Part shown: positions 23,757-34,764 of the stretch, piece after piece
How positions within the stretch are numbered: position 1 is the first letter of the stretch
Layout of the letters: every line of letters begins with the position of its first letter
NCBI RefSeq assembly: GCF_007995215.1
Contig: NZ_VCDK01000009.1
Location: forward strand, 1-54,394
Reading direction: 5' to 3'
DNA from: Shimia ponticola
GTDB taxonomy: Bacteria; Pseudomonadota; Alphaproteobacteria; Rhodobacterales; Rhodobacteraceae
Length of the DNA stretch: 54,394 bases
Made by a program: the position numbers and the translations under genes
The notes under the pieces: generated by a model
What the model was told of the DNA's origin: nothing
Databases searched by the model: none
What the model saw: only the letters and a program-made list of their open reading frames with translations

Positions 23757-23970
23757 GGCCTAAGCCCCTGCAAAACAGACATTTTCATTTGCGCGAAGGT
23801 GTCTGTGTCTCTTATGCCTTAAACAGCGCGCACGCCAAAGACCGAGTCGGAACCTGAGTCGCGTGGCCTATACACATTTCTTTTAATTTGTCTGTTTTCG
23901 CCCGCACAGCGACGGCAATGGGAATCCGGCATTGTTTGCTCATCACCCTTTAAAGATGAGGACCAAACAT

Positions 23971-24516
23971 ATGCTCGATCTTCAGCCGCTTCCCGTAAGA
24001 AACGCCCGTGTAAGTGAATCGGAAAAGGCTGCAGCGGCACTTCTTGTGCAGCAGTATATCTCTCGCGTGCCGCTGACGGACTCGGCCGGCAACACAGGCC
24101 TGTGGACGTCGATTGACCCTGAAATCATCAACGCTCACGCCAAAGAGGATGGCATTGATCTGAAAACCGCCCGTGAACGGGCCGAGGAAACCGTGCGTTT
24201 CATGGCTGTCCGCGGCGCAGTGGACCATGTTGCCAAAGATGGCGATTTCCGCATCGGGATGTCGGGACCTGTGGACCGGTTCTGGCATTGCTTCCTGCTC
24301 TATTCGCCAGAGTATTTCGCTTTCTGCGAAAACATGTGTGGCTTCTACGTCCAGCACCGCCCCAATCCGCCTTCGATGACGACCGAGGAAACCGTCGATC
24401 GCCTGCTCAACCTGCTTGAGGTCTACGAAGCGGCCTTCGGACATGCGCCCGATGACCGGATCTGGGGCATCAATCGTGGAAACGTGCTGGCCCGTCTGAA
24501 TGCGGTCGCGGCCTAG
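23971..24516 (+). CDS. unknown protein with a Trp-His/Cys-rich motif
   Basis: This is a 182 aa soluble protein, mostly helical. The middle holds [20 protein letters not shown] followed by [10 protein letters not shown]. The pattern D-x2-W-H-x4-L-x4-Y-x2-F-C-x9-H-x-P recalls a motif I remember from glycine-rich-domain/DUF1399-like proteins, which suggests metal binding; this is weak. GAGGA lies 8 nt before ATG 23971, and earlier in-frame starts at 23932 and 23956 are possible. Its stop codon interlocks with the dxs stop as CTAG. It may be co-transcribed from the bchG operon or from its own promoter in the 214 bp gap. Confidence 0.7.
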   Translation: MLDLQPLPVRNARVSESEKAAAALLVQQYISRVPLTDSAGNTGLWTSIDPEIINAHAKEDGIDLKTARERAEETVRFMAVRGAVDHVAKDGDFRIGMSGPVDRFWHCFLLYSPEYFAFCENMCGFYVQHRPNPPSMTTEETVDRLLNLLEVYEAAFGHAPDDRIWGINRGNVLARLNAVAA

Positions 24517-26429
24517 CGCGCGGGCGTCAGGTCTTGGGTCTGTCCAATGGCCTGAAGCGCCGTCGCACTGATATCAGTCGCGGTCAGTCCCGCATCTGCG
24601 TACATCGCAGCGGGGCTGGCCTGATCGATAAAGCGGTCCGGCAGAGTCATGGTCCGGAACGCAAAGCCTTTGTCAAAGACGCCTGCATTCGCCAGCTCGT
24701 GCAACACCATCGCGCCAAAGCCACCCTGTGACCCCTGTTCGACCGTGATCATTGCCTTGTGATGGCGGGCCAGTTGATGAAGCAATGGCTTGTCCAAGGG
24801 TTTCGCAAATCGGGCGTCGGCGATCGTCACCGACACGCCACGCTCAGCCAACTGCTCTGCTGCGAGGTAGCATTCTGACAGATGCGCACCAAAGGACAGC
24901 AAGCAAACGTCGCTCCCCTCCTGCAGGACCCGCCCTTTGCCAATCTCAAGCACCTCCGGTACCTCTGGCAGATCGATCCCCACCCCTTCTCCGCGCGGAT
25001 AGCGGAACGCACAGGGACCATCATCATAGGCCGCAGCCGTGTGAACCATGTGGACCAGTTCGGCTTCGTCCGATGCGGCCATCACAACCATGTTCGGAAG
25101 ATTGGCAAGATAGGCCACGTCAAAAGCACCGGCATGGGTCGGACCATCCGCTCCGACAAGCCCTGCTCTGTCGATAGCAAAGCGCACCGGCAGGTTCTGG
25201 AGTGCCACATCGTGGACCACCTGATCATAGCCGCGCTGCAAGAAACTGGAGTAAATCGCGCAAAAGGGTTTGATCCCAGTTGCAGCCAGACCGGCCGCGA
25301 AGGTCACCGCGTGCTGTTCCGCGATGCCAACGTCAAAGACCCGTTTGGGCATCGCATCGGCCAGGATGTTCAGACCAGTCCCTGACGGCATCGCCGCCGT
25401 GATGCCGACAACCCGGCTGTCCGCTTCTGCCTCGGCCAGTAGCGCTTTGCCAAAGACAGATGTGTAGCTCGGCGCATTGGGCTTGGATTTCTTTTGTTCG
25501 CCTGTTTTCGGATCGAATTTCGCAACTCCGTGATAGCAATCGTTCGACGCCTCTGCCGGGGCATATCCCTTGCCCTTGACCGTACAAGCGTGGATCAAGA
25601 CCGGGCCATCTGCACGGGTGCGCACGGTGCGCAGTACTTGCAACAGCTGCGGAATGTCATGGCCGTCCACCGGGCCAATGTATTGGAAGCCCAGTTCTTC
25701 AAAGAGCGTGCTTTGACCACCGGCCATCCCGGTCACAAGCTGTCGCGCACGGCGGGCATGGTCGCGCATGGGACCGGGCAATGCCGCCTCGAACCCTTCG
25801 GCCATGGTGGCAATCGCCTGCCCCGGATTACTGGAATAAAGCCCTGACAGGTATTTCGACATCGCCCCCACCGGCGGCGCAATCGACATCTCATTATCGT
25901 TTAGGATCACGATCAGGCGGCGGCCTTCGGACCCCGCGTTGTTCATCGCCTCATAGGCCATGCCTGCGCTGATGGATCCATCGCCAATCACGGCAATGGC
26001 GTCGCCAGTATCCATGCCCAGATCACGGCCCGTTGCAAACCCAAGCGCGGCTGAGATTGACGTAGATGAATGCGCCGCGCCAAAAGGGTCGAACCGCGAT
26101 TCAGCGCGTTTCGTGAAACCGCTCAGACCACCTTCCTGGCGCAGGGTGCGGATGCGGTCACGTCGGCCGGTCAGGATCTTGTGCGGATAGCATTGATGGC
26201 CCACGTCCCAGACCAGTTTGTCATGTGGTGTGTTGAACACCGCGTGGATTGCCACGCTCAATTCGACCACGCCCAGCGATGACCCAAGGTGTCCGCCCGT
26301 CTCTGACACGGCTGAAATCACCTCTTGCCGCAACTCATCTGCGACTTGTGTCAGCTCCTGATCAGTCAGTTGTTTCAGGTCAGCGGGAACCGTCACACGA
26401 TCCAAGAGCGGGGTATGGGGGCGGGTCAT
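24513..26429 (-). CDS. dxs: 1-deoxy-D-xylulose-5-phosphate synthase
   Basis: Dxs condenses pyruvate and glyceraldehyde-3-phosphate, the first step of the MEP pathway. It is a thiamine-diphosphate enzyme of 638 aa: [15 protein letters not shown], the TPP motif [25 protein letters not shown], and the transketolase C-terminal domain with [16 protein letters not shown] chose ATG at 26429 ([12 protein letters not shown]) for its GGAGG ribosome-binding site; the frame is open 64 codons further up through a terminator and is not coding there. A strong terminator lies between it and pufX, so it probably has its own promoter. Confidence 0.95.
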   Translation of the reverse strand: MTRPHTPLLDRVTVPADLKQLTDQELTQVADELRQEVISAVSETGGHLGSSLGVVELSVAIHAVFNTPHDKLVWDVGHQCYPHKILTGRRDRIRTLRQEGGLSGFTKRAESRFDPFGAAHSSTSISAALGFATGRDLGMDTGDAIAVIGDGSISAGMAYEAMNNAGSEGRRLIVILNDNEMSIAPPVGAMSKYLSGLYSSNPGQAIATMAEGFEAALPGPMRDHARRARQLVTGMAGGQSTLFEELGFQYIGPVDGHDIPQLLQVLRTVRTRADGPVLIHACTVKGKGYAPAEASNDCYHGVAKFDPKTGEQKKSKPNAPSYTSVFGKALLAEAEADSRVVGITAAMPSGTGLNILADAMPKRVFDVGIAEQHAVTFAAGLAATGIKPFCAIYSSFLQRGYDQVVHDVALQNLPVRFAIDRAGLVGADGPTHAGAFDVAYLANLPNMVVMAASDEAELVHMVHTAAAYDDGPCAFRYPRGEGVGIDLPEVPEVLEIGKGRVLQEGSDVCLLSFGAHLSECYLAAEQLAERGVSVTIADARFAKPLDKPLLHQLARHHKAMITVEQGSQGGFGAMVLHELANAGVFDKGFAFRTMTLPDRFIDQASPAAMYADAGLTATDISATALQAIGQTQDLTPAR

Positions 26430-26511
26430 GGACGTGTCCTCCTCGTAGTCCAATGGGTGGCGATCAGGCGGATCATTTACAGGTGCTGCGACACCTTGAT
26501 CGGCGGCCCGA

Positions 26512-26547
26512 AAAAAACGCCGCGAGAGGGGAAGACCCTCCGCGGCG
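26512..26547 (-). terminator. intrinsic terminator after the puf operon
   Basis: On the minus strand CGCCGCG (complement 26541-26547), GAGGG, loop, CCTCT and CGCGGCG (26518-26524) form a 7+5 bp stem with one bulge. It is followed at once by seven T residues (complement of 26511-26517). It lies between pufX and dxs and should end the bchC...pufX transcript. Confidence 0.85.
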
Positions 26548-26631
26548 CAGTCTCCTGTAGCCAACAGGAAGGGAACCGGGGTGTCAGAACCCCGAGGGAT
26601 CAGCCCGGAAATCCGGACCAAACCGAAACGC

Positions 26632-26658
26632 CCGGGCCGTGCATCACGCGCGGCCCGG
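26632..26658 (-). terminator. GC-rich hairpin directly after pufX
   Basis: CCGGGCCG (26632-26639) pairs with CGGCCCGG (26651-26658), starting about 8 bp after the pufX stop on the minus strand. It lacks a T-run. It may protect the 3' end of the puf message or act as a first, weak terminator before the stronger one at 26512-26547. It resembles the hairpin at 18202-18229. Confidence 0.6.
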
Positions 26659-26666
26659 ACAAAGCC

Positions 26667-26906
26667 TTAGGCATAGGTCTTGGTGTCGACCAACTCGATC
26701 ACGGACCCCAGCGGGGTCGGATCGGGTGCAAACTTGCTGTCCTCTGGCAGGAACCAACCGATGATCACGAAGACATAGACAAAGAGCCAAGCTCCGATCA
26801 CCAGCAGCGCTGCATATGAGGCGCCTTTCAGCATCAGACCCAGAATATCCATGCGCAGTCGCTGCGTGTCGGACATTCCAAGCATGTTGTTGTTTTCGTC
26901 AGCCAT
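26667..26906 (-). CDS. pufX: PufX, RC-LH1 core polypeptide
   Basis: PufX leaves a gap in the LH1 ring for quinone exchange. The 79 aa protein has an N-terminal cytoplasmic part, one membrane helix (about residues 27-50) and a short periplasmic tail. The stretch MLKGASYAALLVIGAWLFVYVF aligns by eye with Rhodobacter PufX (MMKGAGWAGGVFFG...), and the tail WFLPEDSKFAPDP with its RMLPIQENQAPAP. It follows pufM by 12 bp with AAGGAG before the ATG. I see no pufC at this site, as expected for clusters that carry pufX. Confidence 0.85.
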   Translation of the reverse strand: MADENNNMLGMSDTQRLRMDILGLMLKGASYAALLVIGAWLFVYVFVIIGWFLPEDSKFAPDPTPLGSVIELVDTKTYA

Positions 26907-26918
26907 CACTTGCGCTCC

Positions 26919-27869
26919 TTAGTAGGTTTCAAAGCCGTAGCCGCGCTCGACAGCCCAGGCGAACCAGTTGTCGACAACCGTGCCGGTGATCAGGATGCCG
27001 ATGCCACCAGTTAGCGTGGTGAGAACCGCAAACCACCAAGCCCAGCGGTGGATACCTTCCATGGTGGCGTTAAAGCCCATGGTCCAGCGCCAGAAGAGAG
27101 CCGCACGTTCCGTCGCCGTACCCCGGTCATAGATCTGCTCCAGCTCGCGGTCGCCGCCGAAACGGGACACCGCCATGATGGTCGCGCCGTGCATCGCAAA
27201 GAGCAGGGCCGAGCCATAAAGGAACACGATCGAAAGCGCGTGGAACGGGTTATAGAACAGGTTCCCGTAAGTGATCGAGAACAGGTTCGTCCAGTCGAGG
27301 TGCGAGAAGATGCCATAAGGCACAGCCTCACTCCATGATCCCATCAGGATCGGACGGATCAGACCCAGAACAAGGAACAACCAGATCGCGGACGCAAAGG
27401 CGTAGCAAACGTGCTTGCCCATGCCCAGTTGGTCTGCCAGCACCCATGACCGGGCGAACCATGTCATGACGGACACAAGCAGGAAGAAACTGGAAATCAG
27501 CCACCATCCGCCCTCATTCAGCGGGGCAAAGCCCAGACCGTATTCCGGCGCTGGCGGCTCCAGCGACAGGTAGAACAACTCGCGGAAGAACAGAGCCGGC
27601 GAATAGTCCACCTGCGCCCAATAGTTCATGCCGACGATGAAGAACCACGCAAAGCCACAGGCGATGGACACCACACCCAGACCACCGAGGTAAATCGGAC
27701 CGATCTGTGCGTTGCCAAAGTAACCCAGCAGCGTCGAGAAGCCGGGGCGACCCGCGCGCTCTTCGATCAGGTTGTTTTCGTTATCCATGCCCCATTCGGG
27801 TTCACCGCGGACCTGGACCTGAGTGACCATGTACTGGTTCTCAGCTGTGAAGATGTTGGTATATGCCAT
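26919..27869 (-). CDS. pufM: photosynthetic reaction centre M subunit
   Basis: PufM, with PufL, binds the special pair, accessory bacteriochlorophylls, bacteriopheophytins, quinones and the non-haem iron. The 316 aa protein starting [20 protein letters not shown] has five membrane helices. It includes the [19 protein letters not shown] region and the [10 protein letters not shown] helix, with histidines for pigment and iron binding. The ribosome-binding site AAGGAGGG is 7 nt upstream of ATG 27869. The frame is open to 27932 but that part overlaps the end of pufL. Confidence 0.98.
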   Translation of the reverse strand: MAYTNIFTAENQYMVTQVQVRGEPEWGMDNENNLIEERAGRPGFSTLLGYFGNAQIGPIYLGGLGVVSIACGFAWFFIVGMNYWAQVDYSPALFFRELFYLSLEPPAPEYGLGFAPLNEGGWWLISSFFLLVSVMTWFARSWVLADQLGMGKHVCYAFASAIWLFLVLGLIRPILMGSWSEAVPYGIFSHLDWTNLFSITYGNLFYNPFHALSIVFLYGSALLFAMHGATIMAVSRFGGDRELEQIYDRGTATERAALFWRWTMGFNATMEGIHRWAWWFAVLTTLTGGIGILITGTVVDNWFAWAVERGYGFETY

Positions 27870-27882
27870 GTCATATCCCTCC

Positions 27883-28713
27883 TTACAGATCCGCCCACCA
27901 GGGCAGTTCGAGATACCAATCCCACCAGACAATCCACTGGTCGAACCAGACCGTGCCGCTGATGACGATACAGATCGCCGACCAGATGCCCGCGTTCAAC
28001 GCGAGGAACAGACCCAGGCGGTGAATGCCCAGCGTGCCAACCGAGTAGCCGATGAAATCACGGAAGAACGTGTCTTCGTGATCCGGCGTCTTTGACTCGG
28101 TGCCCTTCACAGGGTTGGCCGCCGACAGAACCAGCGCGCCGTGCAGCGCAAGGGCCAGTGTGGTGGTAAAGAAGAACGTGATCGCGACCATGTGGGCCGG
28201 GTTGTAGTGGAAGTTGCCATAGGCATACCCCACGTTGTTCACCCAGTTCAGGTGCGACCAGATCCCATATGGGAAACCGTGACCCCACGCGCCCATCAGA
28301 ACAGGACGAATGACGACCAGCGTTACATAGGCGAGGATTGCGACCCCAAAGGCAAACGGGACGTGATATCCCATGCCAAGTTTGCGGCAGATCTCAATCT
28401 CTCGCATCATCCAGGACACGAAGGCCCCGATCGCGCAGATGGTGATGATTTGCCAATACCCGCCTTCTTTCAAAGGCGCGGCACCCAACCCGTATTCAAG
28501 CGCCGGTGGCTCGATCGAAATCAGCCATGGGTTGAACACGCCGGATTGTGCCGTGCTGACAAAAATCAGCAGTGTACCAAGGGCGGCGAAAAAAATCGTC
28601 GTGACCCCAAAGAAGCCCACGTAGTAGGGACCGACCCAAAAGTCGAAGAGATCGCCACCGACGATCGTCCCTCCGCGGACGCGATATTTTCTTTCGAAGC
28701 TAAGCAACGCCAT
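27883..28713 (-). CDS. pufL: photosynthetic reaction centre L subunit
   Basis: This is the partner of PufM in the reaction centre core. The 276 aa protein starts [24 protein letters not shown] and has five membrane helices, with [17 protein letters not shown] and [13 protein letters not shown] carrying conserved histidine ligands. It lies 122 bp after pufA; that gap contains two stem-loops that in Rhodobacter protect the upstream pufBA mRNA. Confidence 0.98.
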   Translation of the reverse strand: MALLSFERKYRVRGGTIVGGDLFDFWVGPYYVGFFGVTTIFFAALGTLLIFVSTAQSGVFNPWLISIEPPALEYGLGAAPLKEGGYWQIITICAIGAFVSWMMREIEICRKLGMGYHVPFAFGVAILAYVTLVVIRPVLMGAWGHGFPYGIWSHLNWVNNVGYAYGNFHYNPAHMVAITFFFTTTLALALHGALVLSAANPVKGTESKTPDHEDTFFRDFIGYSVGTLGIHRLGLFLALNAGIWSAICIVISGTVWFDQWIVWWDWYLELPWWADL

Positions 28714-28787
28714 GCTTCCAAACTCTCCGCTTTGTGGCGTCCCGAAGGCTTGCGGACCTCAGGCTTGGGGCGACCGTTTCAAGGAAT

Positions 28788-28832
28788 GCGGTGGGCAGGC
28801 AGACCCCCTGCCCACCGCGTGTTTGAACACGC
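28788..28832 (-). promoter_or_regulatory. pufA-pufL intercistronic stem-loops (mRNA stability)
   Basis: Stem 1 is an 11 bp perfect pairing (28788-28798 with 28808-28818, GCGGTGGGCAG/CTGCCCACCGC) with a 9 nt loop. Stem 2 (28817-28822 with 28827-28832, GCGTGT/ACACGC) lies next to the pufA stop and shares two bases with stem 1, so the two compete slightly. By analogy with Rhodobacter, these block 3' decay and give excess LH1 over reaction centre transcripts. Confidence 0.8.
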
Positions 28833-28835
28833 TGG

Positions 28836-28991
28836 TTATTCGCCCGAGAAGGCGAGAGTGAACCAGTTGGTGTCAGGATTGCTGAGCAGAACGAGGTGAA
28901 TCATTGCTGCCAGCAGGAACAGGAAGACGCCCTGCGCCACGAAAACGCGACGTGGGTCGAAAACCAGCCAGATCTTGTAGAACTGTGCCAT
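28836..28991 (-). CDS. pufA: LH1 antenna alpha polypeptide
   Basis: This 51 aa polypeptide was found by direct translation and is too short for routine ORF listing. The N-terminus [20 protein letters not shown] is the family signature. One membrane helix (residues ~15-37) carries H32 ([10 protein letters not shown]), the bacteriochlorophyll ligand. The C-terminal tail is [20 protein letters not shown] lies 9 nt before the ATG. It starts 15 bp after the pufB stop. Confidence 0.97.
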   Translation of the reverse strand: MAQFYKIWLVFDPRRVFVAQGVFLFLLAAMIHLVLLSNPDTNWFTLAFSGE

Positions 28992-29006
28992 AATTTTCTG
29001 CTCCTC

Positions 29007-29162
29007 TTACCAGGCGAACCAAGGCAGTTTGATGTACGTCAGTACGTGAGCGACAACAGCCACGATCGTGAAGACCGTGAGACCGCTCATGTAAACCGAG
29101 TGCAGCTCTTGCGCTTGCTCGTCTGTGAGACCCGTGAATGACAGGTCAGCTTTATCAGCCAT
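29007..29162 (-). CDS. pufB: LH1 antenna beta polypeptide
   Basis: This 51 aa polypeptide was also found by direct translation. It begins [20 protein letters not shown] and has H21 in ELHSVY and H39 in VVAHVLTY, the second being the bacteriochlorophyll ligand in the single membrane helix. It ends [14 protein letters not shown] lies 7 nt before the ATG at 29162. It pairs with PufA to form the LH1 ring. Confidence 0.97.
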   Translation of the reverse strand: MADKADLSFTGLTDEQAQELHSVYMSGLTVFTIVAVVAHVLTYIKLPWFAW

Positions 29163-29365
29163 TGGAATTCCTCCGGTTGACTGACGCCGCGCACCCCGCG
29201 GCTGGGTTCCCTCCGGGCCTCACACCCTTCAGGTACCTGCCCCTTTCGGGAACAGGCGCTTCAATGCCTGGGATCAAAGGCCCCCAGGCAAGGCCGAGAC
29301 GGCAGGCGGACCAACTGCCACCGTTTGTGGATGCCGGGGATTGAGGCCCCGAAACCCGTTGTTTG

Positions 29366-29383
29366 TTTCGGCCTAGGCCGAAA
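29366..29383. promoter_or_regulatory. palindrome at the pufQ stop
   Basis: TTTCGGCCTAGGCCGAAA is a perfect 18 bp palindrome that includes the pufQ stop codon. Together with smaller hairpins in the 210 bp pufQ-pufB gap (for example GCCTGGG...CCCAGGC near 29275-29300), it is likely an RNA processing or attenuation structure that separates pufQ from pufBA expression. Function is inferred. Confidence 0.5.
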
Positions 29384-29627
29384 AGATCATCGGCGTGATG
29401 ATGCGGGCCTGGCTCCAGGCCCGGGCGATCGGACCCTTTTCAGGGATCGCCATCTGCCGACCAGCCGCCAGCGCCCATGTCAGGAATGACAGGGGCAACG
29501 CGGCCAGGAAAATGATCGTGAAATAGGCGTAGTATTCCCGACGCGGCGGGGTCGCCTTGCGCACCTTGTCGATCGTCGAGGCGTCAGCCGTCTCGATCAT
29601 CGGTGCGTCTGTGGTGAGATCCGTCAT
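29373..29627 (-). CDS. pufQ: PufQ, bacteriochlorophyll-synthesis protein of the puf operon
   Basis: PufQ is a small single-span membrane protein that affects bacteriochlorophyll formation. The 84 aa protein has a polar N-terminus, one helix ([20 protein letters not shown]) and the family tail [19 protein letters not shown]. The ATG overlaps the bchZ stop (ATGA) with GGAGG upstream. In Rhodobacter the main puf promoter lies upstream of pufQ inside bchZ; I could not identify it here. Confidence 0.9.
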   Translation of the reverse strand: MTDLTTDAPMIETADASTIDKVRKATPPRREYYAYFTIIFLAALPLSFLTWALAAGRQMAIPEKGPIARAWSQARIITPMIFSA

Positions 29628-31159
29628 GCGGATTCCTCCTCGGTTTCGCGGGGAGTACCCGCTGTCTCGCTGTTGGAGCCTGCGCCCTGGTCGGCTGGCT
29701 TTTGTTGTGTCTGTTGAGGCCGAAGCGCGCGGATGGTTTCGACGACCACGCGGGTCGCACCATCTTCGAGCGCGGCTTTCTCGGCGGCGTCGCGCAGCTG
29801 CTTGGCAGCAGAGATGCGCGTCAGGATCGGGTGGGTCGCGACGATGGCATCAAGCTCTGCCTGCGCATCGGCATCCCATGGGAAATCGCGGCGCAATGTC
29901 GTTGGCGTTGCCTCTGCGCTGTCCATCTCTGTGGCCAGCGGCAGGATGTGGAACAGCGCATCAAAAAGCCCGTTGCACACCTCTTGCAGGATGTAAGTCG
30001 CGCCCGCATATCCCATGAAGGGAGTTCCAGTTGCACGGCGGATCGCAGCACCAGGAAACGACGCCGGAATGAATGCAGGCTGTGGCCCATGTCCGGCCTT
30101 CAGCTCGGCCAGATACATCTTTTCATTGATCGAGCCCATCACCACCAACGGCCGTTTCTCAGCCATCAGCGCGCGGACTTCGTCATTGTCGGTTTTCTTG
30201 CCGCGGCAGCGCGCCACGGCAAATCCGCATGGAAACCCGAGATCGTTCTCAAGGTAATTGCGAACCCCACGCGCATAGGTTTCGTTTGCAACGATCCCGA
30301 AAGACGCTGTGGCAAAGAAATCCTGCGTAACCGAACGCCAAAGATCCCAGACCGGTTTGATGGTCGAGTGCTTCTCGCGTTCGATAAAAGGTTCGGGGTC
30401 AAGTCCGAGGAGTTCACCAAGGGTCCGCAAAAACTTGGTGGTGGACTCGACCCCGACGGGCGCCTGAAGATAGGGCTTCGCAAGAAGCTCTGCCAACCCA
30501 CGCCCGAACTCGCGGTACATGCAGATATTCACATCCGCATTTACCAAATTCCGCATCTCGGCGACGTGCGCGCCAAGAGGCATGACCATATTGACCTCTG
30601 CTCCGATGCCTTCGATCAGGCGGCGGATTTCAGCGAGGTCGCTGGGCATGTTGAAGGTGCCGTACATCGGCCCAAGGATGTTCACGCGGGGCTTTGCGCC
30701 CTCCTCGCGTTTCTTCTCGGGCGGCATACGACCCTTGGTCATGCCAAATTCTGTAAAGATCCAGGTCATCGCCCGGTCGGCGGCTTCCCATTGGTCTTCG
30801 TCAATCGTGCGCGGCAGGAACCGCTGAATATTGGTGCCTTGCGGTGTCACACCACCACCGATCATTTCGGCGATAGAGCCGGTCACGACGACCGCAGGCA
30901 ACGCGGGATCAAGTGTGTCCCATGCCCGTTTCATCGCACCTTCGGTGCCGTCGCGGCCCAGTTCTTCTTCGCCCAAACCGGTCACTACGATTGGCAACTC
31001 ATGTGGCGGCAAGCCATCGGTGTAATGCAACACGGATGTCACGGGGAGGTTTTCACATCCGACGGGTCCGTCGATCACACATTGCAGGCCTTTGACGGCG
31101 CAGAATGCGTAGATCGCTCCCCAGTATCCGCCAGCGCGGTCGTGATCTTGGATCAACAT
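29624..31159 (-). CDS. bchZ: chlorophyllide a reductase subunit Z
   Basis: BchZ is the NifK-like subunit of chlorophyllide a reductase, which reduces ring B to the bacteriochlorin level. The 511 aa protein starts [24 protein letters not shown] and has [19 protein letters not shown] with a cluster-type cysteine. The last ~40 residues ([15 protein letters not shown]...EEESA) are a low-complexity tail. The start overlaps the bchY stop (TGATG) and the end overlaps pufQ. Confidence 0.96.
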   Translation of the reverse strand: MLIQDHDRAGGYWGAIYAFCAVKGLQCVIDGPVGCENLPVTSVLHYTDGLPPHELPIVVTGLGEEELGRDGTEGAMKRAWDTLDPALPAVVVTGSIAEMIGGGVTPQGTNIQRFLPRTIDEDQWEAADRAMTWIFTEFGMTKGRMPPEKKREEGAKPRVNILGPMYGTFNMPSDLAEIRRLIEGIGAEVNMVMPLGAHVAEMRNLVNADVNICMYREFGRGLAELLAKPYLQAPVGVESTTKFLRTLGELLGLDPEPFIEREKHSTIKPVWDLWRSVTQDFFATASFGIVANETYARGVRNYLENDLGFPCGFAVARCRGKKTDNDEVRALMAEKRPLVVMGSINEKMYLAELKAGHGPQPAFIPASFPGAAIRRATGTPFMGYAGATYILQEVCNGLFDALFHILPLATEMDSAEATPTTLRRDFPWDADAQAELDAIVATHPILTRISAAKQLRDAAEKAALEDGATRVVVETIRALRPQQTQQKPADQGAGSNSETAGTPRETEEESA

Positions 31160-32736
31160 CAGATCATCTCCGCCGCTTTGGCGGCCTTGGCCTGCCGTTC
31201 CAGTTTCTTTAGGTTCTGCGCGCGGAAATCGTCACGGACATTCGGATCACCTTCCCAAACACCCGCGGTATCCCCTTCGCCGACGCCCTCAAAGAACGCC
31301 TTCATGTGATCCATCCGGTCCTTGTTGCCCATGGCCGCGTTCACGACCTGCTGCAGGCTGCCTGCCCCGGCGGGTCCCATCAGAGGCCGCGCGGAAATCA
31401 GGTTGGTGTAATAAAGACCGGGCAGACCCAGTTCCTTGGCCTTTTGCACAACAGGTGTCGTGCCGATGGCCAGGTCAGGCTGGAAGGCCTCCATGGCCGC
31501 GCAGTCATCTTCCAATGACGCGCGGAACTTCACGCTGACGCCGCGCTCTTCCAGCCATGCCACATCCGCGGCGGACCAAGGCGTCTTCGCACAAGCTGTG
31601 CCGACGTAAGGCACCTCTGCCCCGGATTCGATCAAGAGCCGCGCGACCAGCAACTCGGAACCCTCATACCCTGAAAGCGTCACACGCCCGTTGATCCGGG
31701 ACCCTTGCAGGGCGCCCTTGATCGCCGGGAGGAAGGCGTTTTGCGCCGCCGCAATCTGGGCCGCAGGCACGTTGAATGCGTCACCAATATTGGCCAGCCA
31801 ATCGGCTGTGCCGTCATGGCCCACCGGGGCCGATCCGACGATGGGCCGACCAGCGGCCTCGAACTCACGAATGGCGGCTGTGTAGAACGGATGGATCGCC
31901 GCGACCGCGCCGCAATCGAGCGCAGAATATAGCTCGCGCCATTCCCGGCAGGGCACAACAGGACCAGCAGCCAGACCCATCGGGGCCAGCATTCCGCCGA
32001 TCATCATTGGATCGGCTGGGAACATCTCACCCAAAAGCGTCACTGTCGGGCGGTCATCTTTGCCACCCACTGGCGCAGGCACCGGACCGTTTTCAATCTC
32101 GGCCCGCGCGTAATTCAGCATCGCGCCAGCCAGAACGTCCTTGGCCTCGGCGTGCGTTGGAACACCAAAGCCCGGCACGTCGATGCCGACAATGCGCACG
32201 CCGTTAATCTCATCAGGCAAGAGGCGGAGCGGTACACCAGAGGCGGTCGGAACACACAGGTTCGTCACCACAACAGCGTCGTATTTCTCGGGGTCCGCCA
32301 TTGCATAAACGCTTTCGCGGATGTCCTCGAACAGCTTGCCAGTGACCAATGTCTCGGAATTGAACGGCACATACCCAACCGACCGGCGCGCGCCGTAGAA
32401 GTGGGATACAAAGGTCAGACCATACACACAGCAGGCCGAACCGCTCAGAACCGTGGCCACCCGGCGCATCCGCAGACCCACGCGCAGTGATCCAAAGGCT
32501 GGGCACATCGACTGTGGTTTGTCATGCGGACCTTGCGGATAATCCTTGGCGAACTGATCCAACACTTCGGCGTTGCCAGAAGCCCGCGCGGCGGCCTCCA
32601 TCTGCGTGGCTGAGGCGTGACAGCCCATCCCGTCCACAGGTGCGGATGCAGGCGCGTTCGAGACGGTTTCGTCCCGTGCTTCGCCTTCGATCACGTCAAC
32701 CTCTTGGGCGGTGTCGTATGTGACTTCGCGGTCCAT
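31159..32736 (-). CDS. bchY: chlorophyllide a reductase subunit Y
   Basis: BchY is the NifD-like subunit of chlorophyllide a reductase. The 525 aa protein has a variable ~35 residue lead, then [29 protein letters not shown] and [21 protein letters not shown], which carry cluster cysteines. The start is 3 bp after the bchX stop, and the stop is shared with the bchZ start. Confidence 0.96.
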   Translation of the reverse strand: MDREVTYDTAQEVDVIEGEARDETVSNAPASAPVDGMGCHASATQMEAAARASGNAEVLDQFAKDYPQGPHDKPQSMCPAFGSLRVGLRMRRVATVLSGSACCVYGLTFVSHFYGARRSVGYVPFNSETLVTGKLFEDIRESVYAMADPEKYDAVVVTNLCVPTASGVPLRLLPDEINGVRIVGIDVPGFGVPTHAEAKDVLAGAMLNYARAEIENGPVPAPVGGKDDRPTVTLLGEMFPADPMMIGGMLAPMGLAAGPVVPCREWRELYSALDCGAVAAIHPFYTAAIREFEAAGRPIVGSAPVGHDGTADWLANIGDAFNVPAAQIAAAQNAFLPAIKGALQGSRINGRVTLSGYEGSELLVARLLIESGAEVPYVGTACAKTPWSAADVAWLEERGVSVKFRASLEDDCAAMEAFQPDLAIGTTPVVQKAKELGLPGLYYTNLISARPLMGPAGAGSLQQVVNAAMGNKDRMDHMKAFFEGVGEGDTAGVWEGDPNVRDDFRAQNLKKLERQAKAAKAAEMI

Positions 32737-32739
32737 TAA

Positions 32740-33738
32740 TCAGGCTTCGTCGTAGATCACTTCAAGGGACTCGACCGGCTTGGCATTCGCGCCACGCATG
32801 TCTTCTTGCGTGGCGGGGACCAGCTCGACCCCGGCTCCGGTCTCAGACCCATCAAACAGCTCAAGCAGACCGTCTTGCGACAGCGGCGCAGGGCGCACCG
32901 GCGGCGCATCGGCCACGTTCATGCCCAGTTCGGCAAAGAGCGCGCCCCACTGAGATTCAGCCGTGCCGACAATCTGATAGTTCGCGGATTTCTTGCGCAG
33001 GTCGTCATCCTGCGGGATCGACGCGAGCACGGGGATATCGACAGCCTTGGCAAAGGCCTGTGCCTCGCCCGAGCCGTCATCCTTGTTGATCACCAGACCC
33101 GCAACGCCGACGTTCCCGCCCAGCTTGCGGAAATACTCCACCGCCGAACACACGTTGTTAGCCACATAAAGCGACTGCAGGTCATTCGATCCAACAAGGA
33201 TCACCTTCTGCGCCATGTCCCGCGCGATGGGCAGGCCGAACCCGCCACACACCACGTCGCCGAGGAAGTCGAGCAGGACGTAGTCGAAATCCCAATCGTG
33301 GAAGCCAAGCTTTTCCAGAAGCTCAAACCCATGGATGATCCCGCGACCGCCACAGCCGCGACCCACCTCTGGTCCGCCAAGTTCCATTGCGTAGACACCG
33401 CCACGCTTGAAGCAAACGTCGCCAATGGCGACCTCTTCCCCGGCGAGTTTCTTCTTGGTCGACGTCTCGATGATCGTCGGGCAGGCCTTGCCGCCAAAGA
33501 GCAAGGACGTGGTGTCCGATTTCGGATCACACCCGATCAGCAACACACGCTTGCCCTGCTCGGCCATCATGTGGCTGAGGTTCGCCAGCGTGAAGGATTT
33601 GCCGATCCCACCCTTCCCGTAGATCGCGATGATCTGGGTCTTTTTCGTCGCCTCTTCGGGGATGATGTCAGCCAGATCTTCGTTGGCCTCGTCCCGCAGA
33701 CGCTGATCAAAATCTTTCAGGTTTGGTACGTCTTTCAT
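32740..33738 (-). CDS. bchX: chlorophyllide a reductase iron protein BchX
   Basis: BchX is the NifH-like ATPase that drives BchYZ. From ATG 33738 ([14 protein letters not shown]) it is 332 aa, with the P-loop YGKGGIGKS at residues 40-48 and cluster cysteines in GRGCGGRG and DVVCGGFG. The start overlaps the bchC stop as ATGA; an in-frame start five codons earlier lies inside bchC. Confidence 0.97.
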   Translation of the reverse strand: MKDVPNLKDFDQRLRDEANEDLADIIPEEATKKTQIIAIYGKGGIGKSFTLANLSHMMAEQGKRVLLIGCDPKSDTTSLLFGGKACPTIIETSTKKKLAGEEVAIGDVCFKRGGVYAMELGGPEVGRGCGGRGIIHGFELLEKLGFHDWDFDYVLLDFLGDVVCGGFGLPIARDMAQKVILVGSNDLQSLYVANNVCSAVEYFRKLGGNVGVAGLVINKDDGSGEAQAFAKAVDIPVLASIPQDDDLRKKSANYQIVGTAESQWGALFAELGMNVADAPPVRPAPLSQDGLLELFDGSETGAGVELVPATQEDMRGANAKPVESLEVIYDEA

Positions 33739-34679
33739 GCGACGTGCTCCCAATTCAGGATCATCTTCAGGCAGGCCTGATCGCTGAACGCGGTCTCGTA
33801 CGCCGTGGCCGCGTCACGCGCGGAAGCCTGATGGGTGATCAAATCGTCTAGTCGTAATGCGCCGCTTTCGACGAGCGCACGGGTCGCGGTCAGATCGTCA
33901 CCCTGCCATTCGGCAGCGATGCGGAACCGCGCTTCTTTCATGAACGCGGGCGGAAACGCGAATTGCAGCGGCTTCGTGTAAAAACCCGCCAGCACAACTT
34001 CGCCGCCTTTCGCGATCCGGCCCACAAGACTGTCGAGCAGATCGCCATTGCCGGAAGCATCGTAGATTGATGTGTAGTCGCGGCGTTCATCCGCATCGGG
34101 ATGAACCACCTCGTACCCTTCGGCACCAGTGGCGCGCGTCGCATCGATTTCCCAGACAGTGGGCGCAGGCCCACCAGCCGCCAGCGTTAACCGCGCCAGC
34201 AACCGACCCAGCACACCGTGGCCAACAATCAGATCAGGCAATTCGGCTCGCGGTCCGGCCAGCGCATGACGCGCCGTTGCGGCCAAGGCGAGCAAAGCGC
34301 CAGAGGCACCCATGCCCGCATCAATACGTGTAAGGCGATCACAGGACGACACCAGCCGGCGCGTCGCGCCGCCAAAGAGACCGAAGGCCCCGTCATAGCA
34401 ATTCGCACCAGGCACAAAGACCGTGTCACCAACCTTCACGGTGGCCTGCGGGCCAGCTTCAACAACTTCGCCGGACGCCTCATAGCCAGGGATCAACGGA
34501 TACCCCATTCCTGGGAACGGAGGCATCTCTCCCGTGTAGAAAAGCTTTTCGGTGCCAGTCGAAATCCCAGAGTGATGAATGTCGACAACCACGTCCTCGG
34601 CACCGGGCGCGGTCAGCGCAACGGTTTCAAGCCCAAGGGTCTTGGGGGCTTGCAAGAGGACTGCGGTCGTTTGTGTCAC
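33735..34679 (-). CDS. bchC: bacteriochlorophyllide a dehydrogenase
   Basis: BchC oxidises the 3-hydroxyethyl group to the acetyl group of bacteriochlorophyllide a. The 314 aa protein is of the medium-chain alcohol dehydrogenase family: [31 protein letters not shown], and a cofactor-binding region near [14 protein letters not shown]. Three PpsR operators lie in the 147 bp between it and crtF, so bchC probably also heads its own transcript within the crtEF-bchCXYZ-puf superoperon. Confidence 0.94.
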   Translation of the reverse strand: MTQTTAVLLQAPKTLGLETVALTAPGAEDVVVDIHHSGISTGTEKLFYTGEMPPFPGMGYPLIPGYEASGEVVEAGPQATVKVGDTVFVPGANCYDGAFGLFGGATRRLVSSCDRLTRIDAGMGASGALLALAATARHALAGPRAELPDLIVGHGVLGRLLARLTLAAGGPAPTVWEIDATRATGAEGYEVVHPDADERRDYTSIYDASGNGDLLDSLVGRIAKGGEVVLAGFYTKPLQFAFPPAFMKEARFRIAAEWQGDDLTATRALVESGALRLDDLITHQASARDAATAYETAFSDQACLKMILNWEHVA

Positions 34680-34764
34680 GGTAGATCGTTCCCGGCTGTG
34701 TTTCGTCTTTTTTGCGCTTCGCTCAGACCCAAGAGACTCAGTCCACGAGTGTATACGCCTTGAG

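Noticed and set aside
29702-31309. 535-codon open frame on the plus strand opposite bchZ and bchY
   Set aside because: It is a high-GC antisense shadow of clearly homologous genes; its product has no domain pattern. Similar long shadows lie opposite bchL/bchM (6200-7519) and bchH (9978-11177).
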